Part shown: positions 23,827 through 33,626 of the stretch, one piece after another
How the letters are laid out: every line of letters starts with the position of its first letter
Position numbering within the stretch: position 1 is the first letter of the stretch
Assembly: GCA_002189035.1 (NCBI GenBank)
Contig: NEEC01000002.1
Location: 4,425,001 to 4,489,000, forward strand
Reading direction: 5' to 3'
DNA from: Utricularia gibba
Taxonomy: Eukaryota > Streptophyta > Magnoliopsida > Lamiales > Lentibulariaceae
DNA: 64,000 nucleotides
Position numbers and translations under genes: made by a program
The notes under the pieces: generated by a model
What the model was told of the DNA's origin: nothing
The model's database searches: none
Seen by the model: only the letters and a program-made list of their open reading frames with translations

Positions 23827-24986
23827 TGATAAACGAAAAATTACGCAATGTCGTTAAATTGCAAATTTCTACTATCAAATAAATTTATAACCTAATATAC
23901 CTTCAAGCATAAAACAATTATGAGCATAGTGATTAAGGTCGAACACGAGGAGCTAGGTGCTTGTTATGTGAAGGTCAATGCAAGGAATCAATGTCACGTT
24001 GGTAAAATTGGTCTTAGATAGGACTAAAGCATAACTAAAATGAAATACAGTAAAGAAAAGTAATAAGTTCTGAAGCTCGGTTGTTTTTGGAAGAGAATGG
24101 GTGATGCCTTGAGACTCCTAGGGGATGTATGTTCATCACTAAACAAACTCATACAAACCACAAATCATACAAATAACTCACAAGATCTAGGTCTACCCGA
24201 ATTCTTGTTTTTTCCCCTAATCTTTGGTCTACCTCTAAGTAGGGTTGTTAAGTTGGGTTTTACTACTTCCCCCTCCTGGATCTATCCTGATTTGTTAAGG
24301 AAGTGGTGTGACTCATGGGTGTTTAGATCTAAAGATTGATTAACATGTTTCTCCCCTTTTTACCCCAAGACACCCCCTTAAGTATTTAGCCACTCATGCT
24401 TAAGGTAAACGAAAGTGGAAAAGAAAACATCACCCACAATGTGCTCATTTCATAGTCAAATACCAGAAAGCAAACAAGCAAGTAATGTGAAGTGTCAACA
24501 AAAACTAAAAAACGTCACTAGCTACTCTTAGCTAGGAGTAATATTCTTCGAAGACAGAAAATAATCTCCAACTTCACCTTCGTTCCTGTTTGTCTTCCTT
24601 CTTCTTCCTCCCCAGAAAATGTGTTCATGAGTCTCCAAGGGGAGATCTGCTTCTCTCTTCACCTTTCCTCCCTTTTTGTCAAAAATCTTCCTTTTTCACC
24701 TCCTTGGACTTTGTGTGTACTCTTCTTCAGACTTCTGTCACCTTTCCTGCCACCACACTGTTCATACTCAGCTCCTTGGGATTTGTGTTGTGACCCATGG
24801 TGCATTGCTCGAAAGGAACTATTAGAAGGTTGGGACTAAATCGCACATTTAGTCCCAACTAAGACTAAAAGTGCACTCCTACGGTACTTATGTGCAAAAA
24901 TATAGAAATAGGCAATTAAGCTTAATTTTTGTAACATAAAATGAGTAAATTCAATGCATTGAGCCACTCAAAAATATGTGTAGTCA
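23827..24986 (-). mobile_element. Solo LTR (copy E) of second Athila-like family
   Basis: It is bounded by TGATAAACG at the left and GTAGTCA at the right and flanked by a perfect 5-bp duplication CAGAC (23822-23826 and 24987-24991). There is no internal retroviral sequence, so it is a solo LTR left by unequal recombination. Length is 1160 bp. It shares conserved blocks with copies at 21441, 25446, 38786, 51750, 52302 and 54091. Confidence 0.9.
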
Positions 24987-25445
24987 CAGACCAATGACAC
25001 ACGTATGAGGAAATCATGGTGTAGAATACTTCCTAGCTCCCCAAAAAGAAGCCATGCCCAAATGTAGTCAAAGACTGGGATATGGAAATTTTGTACGTTC
25101 CGTCGGACTACATCTCATAACACCAAGATAGGATATTTTGCTGATTGGAATGGATAAAATGAGTTTAATTTACTTGAGTTTAAATAAATGTGATGTAATA
25201 TAATCAATTTTTTAGGTACCGTTTAGTTATTGAGATAGAAACCCATGTAATCTCATCAACTAAACACATCCCAAAGTATGTGCTTTGTCCTCCATGAACT
25301 TAGAATAGGTGCTAGAATAAGATTATTGATGGCTCCCGAGGTGAGGAGGGCAACCCGTGGAGGCAGAGGAAGGAACGAAGTCAAATGACCTCTGATAAGT
25401 ACTTGCATCTCCTCTCGGGTTATATATGTGGTAAATGAAAATTTC

Positions 25446-26250
25446 AAGATCTTTATAAAATATAAATTTTTTTATTAAATAAATTTATAAAACTATAATT
25501 CAAATATGATGTAAATCAAACAAAAGATGTATCGTGAATTTCGGAATCGAATATAAGGAAGTGGTGCTTATGGTGTTAAAGTTCATGCATTTTGATTGTC
25601 ACAATCAAATTTTAAATCTTAGTTAAAACTAATATGGTGTAAACAATAATATATAACATTACAGAAGACAATATAACAACCACTAAATATTAACTTTAAT
25701 AGAGTTAAAACATGTGTGCATCAAAAGTGTGATCACTTGACCTTTGATCTAAAAACTCTAAAGTAATAACTTGATATAGTCCAGGTCTACATAAACTAAC
25801 CTTTATGATTTTTTTGTTTTAATTTTCCTAAACTTTTTAAAACCACCTCACATTTAGGTTTATCATTCATAAGATAAATAAAAATTACATTCACTCGATC
25901 CTATTTATATCTAACTTAAAAAATTATCTATGAAAATACATCTCACTTCTTTAATTTACTTCTAATGTTGGGTTTCCGAAGTTAAGTATACTAGTCTTTT
26001 CCTCTCTTGCATCTTTATTGGTTTGTTAGGAAAAGTCATATAAATACGTGCAACTTTTCAAGTCTTAACCAATATTACACCTGATAAAACTAATCAAAAC
26101 AATTTCATAAAACAAAGACAACAATATGTTCATAAAGCTTTGAGATAAAATAATGAATAGAATCTTGATATTATTAAACAATTGAGTCCTATGCCACGAC
26201 ACTAATTCTAGCTTTGACTAGTAATGCATGGAAATTGAATTGAGTTCCTC
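25446..26250 (-). mobile_element. Diverged LTR fragment (copy F) of second Athila-like family
   Basis: It follows the family pattern (AATAAATTTATAAAA..., GAATTTCGGAATCGAATA..., AGTCCAGGTCTAC..., ATTGGTTTGTTAGGAAAAG...) but with many substitutions. Both ends are indistinct. The right end meets the TRIM array. Confidence 0.6.
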
Positions 26251-26260
26251 AACTGAAAGA

Positions 26261-27119
26261 TGTTGAAAGTAAGGATCCGATGGGTCATATAAATACACAT
26301 GAAACTTAAATATATAAGAAACATAGATCATACTATAAAATATTTGATCCAATCGATTACTAGTGATTCATAATTTCTTATATACGTGATTATTTTATTT
26401 TCAAATCCTAATGTGGTATCGTTTGTTCTAATACCTGCCCTCAAATCAAAGTGGTCTTTTTTTATTCAATTAATACTTTTTCCTTTTTTTTTTTTTGGAT
26501 TGTAGGTAGTGCTTAGATCATAGATCGATTTAATTTTTGTCAACTAAACTCAATACATCTTTTTATTTTTTTTGTTTAACCAAAACTTAGACTAAAACGA
26601 AAGATATCTTGGCCACTAAGCCATGCCATGAGGCAAATGCTCTAATATCATGTTGAAAGTAAGGATCTGATGGATTGAACGATCATACGTGAGTCCCAAG
26701 TACATAAAAAATCTAGATCACGTTAGAAAAACTTAGACTTAATCGATTACTAATGATTCATAATTTATTATATACTTGATCATTCCACTTTCATTTTCCA
26801 ATATGAGATTGTTTATTGTAACATCCGCCCTCAGGTCAAACTAATCTTTGATCCAATTAAGACTTTTTTTTTTATGATTGCAGATAGTGCTCAGATCATA
26901 AATCAATCTATTTTTTGTCACCTAAACCCAATGCATCTTCTTGTTCTTCTTTTTTCTTTTTTTTAACCATGACTTAGATCTTACGAGAATTTCAAGTACA
27001 TAAGAAACGTGGATCATATTAGAAAACATTAGACCCAAATGATTATTAGTAATGCATAATCTATTATATATGCGACTATTTCACTTTCAAATTCTGATGT
27101 CTGATCATTTGTTCTAATA
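26261..27119 (-). mobile_element. Tandem TRIM element (LTR-internal-LTR-internal-LTR)
   Basis: LTRs of 173 bp lie at 26261-26433 and 26651-26823, with a truncated third at about 26966-27119. Read on the minus strand, each LTR start (TGTTA-type) is preceded by a purine tract such as GACCTGAGGGCGGA. The LTR end CAACA at 26651 is followed directly by TGATATTAGAGCAT, a mutated form of the initiator-tRNA-Met primer-binding site TGGTATCAGAGC. The internal part is about 217 bp and codes for nothing. These are the defining parts of a terminal-repeat retrotransposon in miniature, here in head-to-tail array with a 390-bp period. Confidence 0.85.
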
Positions 27120-30100
27120 AAAGAAAATTTCTCCATGTTCTTCATTGGGTTTTTACATTCTCACCTCTCCTAAGATGCCTAGTCTGATTGTTTGTTGTTC
27201 GAATTCCCCCTGTATATCCCTTGAAACTGTCTATTTCTCTCCCGTTCCTTGGTCTTCATGTATATTATGCCACTTTTCTTTCATCTTTTTGGTTGCTACT
27301 TTGATTTTATGATATTCAATCATCTTTTCTGTGTTTTGAGGTGTTGCGACTTTTAATTGAGAGCAAGTTATCTCCTTATCATATCAATTCATTTTTCCAT
27401 TTCATTCATCTTGTATTACGTGCTATTGATTATTTTTGCTAGATTTTCTCTAAAATACTGCTATTAATACTTAGGAAAAGATTAGAAAACATAAGATAAA
27501 CTAAATAATTAATTTAGTCCACATTTATGTATTAAAATACACAAAATACTAAAATTACCAAAATACAAGTTAAAATACCTAATTTCACTACTAAACATGT
27601 CCATTTTGTGTTCTAAACTATTAAGAAAATGTGTATTATCAATATAGTAGTCTCATAGGCAATGATGAGTCTTGTTTTGGTTGATATCTCATTGGAGACT
27701 CATTGTCCAATGTATTATTCGGCATACCCTTATGGTGACTTGGCCTATCTTTGCTAGCTGTTATCCATTTTCTGTTTTTTTTCTCTATTTTTAATCAAAT
27801 GGCCGTGTTAATCTTACATTTACTTTGTTCGTATAATCCATAAACGTATACAAAATATTCCCCACGAGTTAGGTGACTATAAACATTTCGCATGTGGTGT
27901 AACCTGTAGTGGGATGTTGTCATATAACTATCTTATCCTGTATGCAATGCAAATTAGTGGATGTAGTGTCAGGTAGTGAGTGAGTTTATCTAGAAACGTG
28001 AAGTTTATGGGGTCAATGCCATTACTTTGTCTTCATTGGCTGATGAAACTAGGAGATTGCTGAATTACTATTTATGCCTCCCTTCATTGAATCATTTGTT
28101 TGGTTCATGGTGTTGGATAGGTTACGAGGTCACTACCATGTTATAATTGCATTTAGGTCTATTGACCTCCCTCAAGCAGCACCAAGGCTTATGCATTGAT
28201 TTAAGGTTTTCGCAGTTGAGTCTTTCGTCCTCTTAAACTAAACAATATTGAGGATTTTTGCATCATTTTTTTAGAATTGTTTTTACTTACTCTATGTTTC
28301 AATTTTACATTAATTTATATTGATTATATATATTTTCTATAATAAATTGATATTTTTATAGAAAAATTTTATTTTATAAATTTTTAGGATATTTTTGAGT
28401 TAATCGAAAATATTTCAATATCCCATAATTTATGCATTTGAAAGTAGACGAATTTGGGCTTAAGAGGAGGTTTATGAATAAAGATTAGATTCAAGATTTG
28501 AGACTTGGATCAAAATTTGAAAATAATTATTAAAGATTTGAATAAGAGATTTAGATAAATAGAAAATTTTATCTAAGTCCATAAATCCAAAGAAAATTAA
28601 AGTCTTCTCTCTAATGAATGTCTCATCTGTCAACTGTTAGAGACTTTTTTTGAAAACTTTTCTCTTTTATTTTTTTATTTTTAATGCATTAAAATCAAGC
28701 ATATGTATGTTGCAACTTGCGACTAAGGATATAAGGTGAAACCATATTTGTGTAAGATTCTTATGTATATAGTTGTTTTATTATATTATTTAATATTTAA
28801 TTTGAAATTTGATTTTTTTTATAATTTTTATTTGCGAACGTGATCTTAATTATGACAAAATCTTTAATAAATGTGAGAGAATCTTAATATGATCTCAAAT
28901 AGCTAAGAAGAAGAGTTCAATTGAGTATCATTAGCAAGATACATTTGGCATAATCTGTTTATGAGGGTGTGAATTGCAAAGTTTAAGATTGAATATGAGA
29001 AAAATATGAGTTATTAGGAGAGGTGAAATAGATTTGATGGTGTTATTGATTTTATAAGTGGGATGATGGTACATTGATTATCGGTTAACACTAATTTAAA
29101 ATAATATCTTTTAAATTTGTGCAAGTCAGCCTTTAGGTTTATACATGCAGAGAATGAGCACTTTTTTGTATTGTTGTAGCATTGTTCCAAAGATGCTATT
29201 TTCATTTGTTTTGTATATCTATTTTATTTTTAGAATTGTTTGTTTTTAAATTTGTTTCGAAAAAATTTGAACGTGTCAATTCTATGTGAAGATAATTTTT
29301 TTATTGTTTCATCAATTTTTGTGCAGTTTTAGAATTACCATTACCACCCAAATTATTTAGCTATAGTTTCATTTTTTCAATAACTCTTTTATAATTTTTT
29401 CATAGTTGAATTTGATATTAATAATATTTTTCTATTACTTGGACGTTTATGAAGAGGTTAATAATAATAATTGAAAATGATTAGTTAAGTTATTGGTGAA
29501 TTACATTAATATTACATTGTTTTTCGAAGACATAATCTTATGTAGAACATAAGTTAATAATGTATTATAGATGAAAACTAAAACGCGATTGAATGTAGAA
29601 GAATAATCGTATTGGATAAAAAAAAATATGTCACAAAATGTGATGAAAAAGTTGTGCATTTCAATATTCTCCCTTCTCAAATATTATACATGAAAAAGTT
29701 AGGAGGATGACCAGCAACCCTCGGTGTTGGAAATTCGAATTAATTTCAAATTTGATCCAAAAGCGAAATTGAAAATTCCAATACACAGACCACTGGAAAG
29801 TAGCCTGATTTCAGCCTCTCCTTTTTTGGCACCCACCAAAAAAGAAGCACAATATTGCCTTCCTTGTTGTACCACATTAACCCACATGTTTTTATTTCAA
29901 TTAAAAATTGCACACTTGGAACGTTTTGGGTGTAGCCAAGGAAGCAACAGATAGGCGAGGCGACCTACAGCATCAACTCTACCCTCACTGCCCTACTGGG
30001 TGTGAGAGTTTCCCACAGGAAGGATCGGATCGGATCGGATCGGATCGGCATCCAAATGAGAAAGAGCACCCAACTCAACACCTGACGGAGACGACAGACA

Positions 30101-30172
30101 CTATACACTCTCATGGGAGCCTTGCGCAAGTTGAACTTTCATGATTCATTATATACCAATAACGTCCTCATC
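27120..30172. other. Intergenic AT-rich DNA, no gene supported
   Basis: Three kilobases with no open frame of interest, no tRNA and no recognisable transposon gene. The last 500 bp are the upstream region of the first thaumatin-like gene. Confidence 0.55.
30022..30048. repeat. GGATC pentanucleotide repeat
   Basis: Five perfect GGATC units plus a partial one, about 120 bp upstream of the TATA box of the first thaumatin-like gene. Confidence 0.85.
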
Positions 30173-30180
30173 TATAAATA
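30173..30180 (+). promoter_or_regulatory. TATA box of TLP gene 1
   Basis: TATAAATA about 50 bp before the first ATG (30227). The second TLP gene has an equivalent box at 57714, at a similar distance from its ATG. Confidence 0.7.
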
Positions 30181-30226
30181 GAGATGTTGTCGTACACATG
30201 AAATAGCAAACGCCGGGCATTATCAA

Positions 30227-31318
30227 ATGATGTGTCGTTTGCATGCGATTCTACTTGCCGTGGGGGTCGTGGCCTCGTGTCTACGGGCTGCAGACTCAGA
30301 AGAGGTGGTGCTGAAGCTCCCCAGCCAGCGGATTCCGGTAAAAGTCACAAAATATACAGAGTACGCGGCGGAGCAAGCTAATGCTAAGGCACAGGAGTGG
30401 TCTTATGGCTTCTTGGGGGCTGTTAAAGACCCTTTTCTCACCTGGCTCAGAGGACGTGGACGTGGTCATGGTCATGGTCATGGTGGTCTGTGGATAACAC
30501 CCAAAATCCTGCTGCTATTTTCTTCCTCCTTAATTGCTTCCCTAATCTAACATCAATACAATACTAAGGAGACCCCTTACTTGCGTTTCGTGAAATACTA
30601 TGGAATGAACCTTTGATTTTTGTCACAGAAAACAATATTTTAAACATGGCAGGGGGTGTTCCAAATGCTGTTTTCACCGTCTACAACAACTGTCCGTACA
30701 CAATTTGGCCGGCGACTCTCACCAGCAGCGGAGGTCAAATCTCGTCCACTGGATTCGAACTTCCTTCGTGGCACGTCGCAACACTCGATGCTCCCCCCAA
30801 TGGTCCGGAAGAATATGGGCGAGGTTTCAGTGCTCTTGGGGCGGCAGCGGCTTCAGATGCAACAGTGGGGACTGTGGCTCTGGCCAGATTCCATGCAACG
30901 GTCACGGAGGCGCTCCACCAGCGACACTCGCCGAGTTCACCCTCAGCGGAAGCGGCAACCAGGACTTCTTCGACGTCAGCCTCGTCGACGGTTTCAACCT
31001 GCCCGTAAGAATAGATCCGGACGGCGGTTGCGCGTCCGCAAGCTGCCCTGTCGATATAAACGCTCAGTGTCCGAGTGAGTTAAGCATATGGGATAACAAC
31101 GGCGGAGTGATCGGGTGCAAGAGTGCGTGCGTGGCATTTAATCAGCCGCAGTACTGCTGCTCGCCGCCGAACAACACGCCGGATACTTGTCCGGCGACGG
31201 ATTATTCAGAGCACTTCAAGCGTCTGTGCCCTCAGGCTTACAGCTACGCTTTTGATGATCCATCCAGCACCTTCACGTGCGCTGCTGGAAGAAGCTACAC
31301 CATCACCTGGTGCCCATG
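30227..31318 (+). pseudogene. Thaumatin-like protein gene 1 (PR-5 family), with a one-base frame break
   Basis: Thaumatin-like proteins are secreted defence proteins of the PR-5 group. Exon 1 (30227 to about 30455) encodes a signal-peptide-like start (LHAILLAVGVVASCLRAADS) and an unusual segment with EEVVLKLPSQ and VKDPFLTWLRGRGR. Exon 2 begins after CAG at 30652. Its ATGGCAG is also an in-frame start. The thaumatin domain opens with VFTVYNNCPYTIWPATL and continues to about 30793. Then the frame must shift by one base within or next to a C6 run to give WSGRIWAR, CNSGDCGSG, PPATLAEFTL, FFDVSLVDGFNLPV and the end GRSYTITWCP. Across both frames there are 16 cysteines and the acidic-cleft residues, as in full-size TLPs. 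Either a recent pseudogene, a homopolymer error, or a recoded gene. Confidence 0.75.
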
Positions 31319-31347
31319 ATCAAAGTTGCTGTGAAACCAGATGGTTG

Positions 31348-31353
31348 AATAAA
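31348..31353 (+). terminator. Polyadenylation signal of TLP gene 1
   Basis: AATAAA 30 bp after the stop codon of the downstream frame. Confidence 0.55.
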
Positions 31354-31439
31354 GCAGCTGCTGTTCTTCGCGGCAGTTGCTATGTTTCACGCAATCTTGT
31401 TGTGTGTGTTTAACTGCGCAGTATTTTGAGTATGACTCA

Positions 31440-31780
31440 TATTTTATAAGGGAAAGGTTAACTTTGATTACGTGACGTTTGAAATTTTTTAGATACTAGT
31501 TGATGACGTTAATAAAATTAGAGAATTTGTATATAACGTTTTTAAAGTTGCTCAAACAAAACATCACGTTTTGAAAATTACTTAATACCAATATTACATT
31601 TTGAAAACTATTCAATAAAAATATTATGTTTCAAATATTGCATTTTTAAAACATCAAGTTTTGAAATTAATTAAAATAGTACATCACCTTTAAAAAGTTT
31701 CGGTTTTGGTCTTTGATTTTTAAAAAATTCATACGATATTGGAAAAATACGAAATCATTCTATTTGATAGCTATATTATA
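31440..31780. repeat. AT-rich minisatellite-bearing repeat, copy 1
   Basis: Imperfect units of roughly 30-35 bp around the words ACATCACGTTTTGAAAA and CAATAAAAATATTA, then TTTCGGTTTTGGTC and TTCATACGATATTGG. An inverted relative lies at 47385-47760. No coding potential. Confidence 0.6.
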
Positions 31781-32105
31781 GATTGACATATAAAAATTTC
31801 AAAACATAGTTAAGATAACTATAGAATATGTTTTCAATTTTATTAAGATTTAGGTTCCCTAAGTGAATTCCAAAGCCCAAATTTGGCTCATTTAATGTGA
31901 TGCGTTTGCTTAACATATTCAATCACCGCCATCTCCCGTTCATTCCCTCCATGAACGCTTGGTGAAATGATAGCTGTACAAAGAAGACAACGGCTTCATA
32001 ATTGCATTGCCCTGCCTTGGAGTTTCAAAAGGCTTCGATTTTTAGGGTTTAAGCTTAGTGGTGCATCTTTTGTGAGCATTGCCTCCATTTTTGTGTTCAT
32101 GAGTA
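31781..32105. other. Spacer between TLP gene 1 and hAT remnant
   Basis: AT-rich, no recognised feature. Confidence 0.5.
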
Positions 32106-32270
32106 TAGATGTTCATGAGTCGGTTCTGGGTCGATTCTATGCCAACCCAGAACCGACCCAACTATAAAGACAAAGACCCGGAACCGATCTAGACCCGATT
32201 ACTAACCAATAGACTAAGAGTCATGGTTCTTTATCGGTTCTGGGTCGGTTCTTGGTCCTTACTGGCTTTG
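32106..32270. mobile_element. Probable left terminus of hAT element
   Basis: TAGATGTTCATGAGTCGG followed by repeated GGTTCTGGGTCGG words and their inverted forms, the usual look of plant hAT ends. The transposase relic at 33627-35909 reads toward it. The opposite terminus and an 8-bp duplication were not found, so the element is incomplete. Confidence 0.5.
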
Positions 32271-32749
32271 GTTTTTACTAAAAACATTGAATTTGAAAGC
32301 TTTTAAACAATATAAGAACAATGCATTAAAAGGCACAGAAAACTAACAAACACTAGGAAAAATGCTTATACAAATTAAAAGGGCTACGTTTAGTTTTGAT
32401 ACAAAAGTAGGGCTGTTTCACACATTTGAACACACATGTTTGTAAAAATCACATTGAAAACAACGTTTCTTGATATTTAATTGATTTGATGCAAATGTTT
32501 TCATAAATTTAATTTTGAAACAAATGTTTGTGAAAACACAATGTTTTCAACATAAACGTTCACCAAAAAATATATTTTGATTAATGTATTAAAAAAATAC
32601 AAATATATTAATACATTAAATATTAGATCTAACGTTTGCCTAAAAATACATAAATCAATTCAAAATTAGGGTTTTAATTTCAAACCCAAATTAACTTTCA
32701 TTCTTTCAGAAACTTCTACCGAGCTCCAATTCCAATGACAATCGTTGGT

Positions 32750-33490
32750 AAAATGATTCAAAACGAGTGTATATTTTTTATTTTAATATTTTTATTAGCA
32801 TTCGATCTTTAGATATGATTCGTATTGAGCGTATATTTTTTATTTTAATATTTTTATTAGCATTTGATCCTTAGGTATACTTTGGATCGAGTGCATATTC
32901 ATTTATTTTAAATTTTAATTAGCGTTCGACCCTTAGGAACAATTTAGATCGTGTATACATGACAACCCACACAGGCATGGTTTATGCATAAGCCACGCCC
33001 ATGTGCATACACACCAGCACCACAAGATCACACGGTCGTGGTTTACACCCGTACACACACAGCAGCATGACAATGCCACACGGGCATGGTTTATGGATAA
33101 ACCACGCCCATGTGCACATGCAACAGCATGACAAGGCCACACAGCCGTGGTTTATGCACAACCCACACCCGTATGCCCTTGTCATGTATACACAATCCAA
33201 ATTGCTCTTAAGAGTCGAGCGTTAATATAAATTTAAAATAAATAAATATCCACTCAATTCGAATCATAACTAAAGATCGAATGCTAATAAAAATATTAAA
33301 ATAAAAAATATACGCTCGATTAGAATTATACCTACGGATAGAATGCTAATAAAAAAATTAAAATAAAAAATATACATTCGATTAGAATCATAACCAATGA
33401 TCGAATACATATTAAAATAATTAAAATAAAAATACACACTCCATCCAAAGTATAACTAAAGATCGAATGCTAATAATATTAAAAACTAAG
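32750..33490. repeat. Palindrome with central 60-bp minisatellite
   Basis: Arms 32881-32963 and 33181-33263 are clear inverted copies (83 nt). Further out both sides carry two or more AT-rich units of about 70 bp (CGTATATTTTTTATTTTAAT... GCATT-GATC) in inverted relation. The 217-bp centre holds four units with period about 60 bp (GGTTTA at 32979, 33040, 33089 and 33149). At least two units contain their own short palindrome, such as GGGCATGGTTTAT / ATAAACCACGCCC at about 33082-33109. It lies between the hAT transposase and the proposed hAT end, perhaps as subterminal DNA. Confidence 0.8.
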
Positions 33491-33626
33491 AAACTTTCAT
33501 ATTTATTATATGATTTAATAAATAACATATTTACATTATTTATATTTTAATAAACATAACCAATGATCGAATCCTTTTGATTTTTTCTTCAAATTAAAAA
33601 ATGATCCGAGTTCAAAAAACCGAACT

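Noticed and set aside
27120-29700. Search for tRNA or other RNA genes in long gene-free stretches
   Set aside because: Occasional GTTCGAATTCC-like words (e.g. near 27195) lack the rest of a tRNA cloverleaf.
30790-30800. Programmed -1 ribosomal frameshift in TLP genes
   Set aside because: The C6 run would fit in gene 1, but gene 2 has no matching slippery heptamer. Kept only as an open question, not a call.
32970-33180. Spaced repeats looking like a CRISPR array
   Set aside because: Plant nuclear context, units vary in length (49-61 bp) and sequence, and there are no unique spacers. It is a minisatellite.
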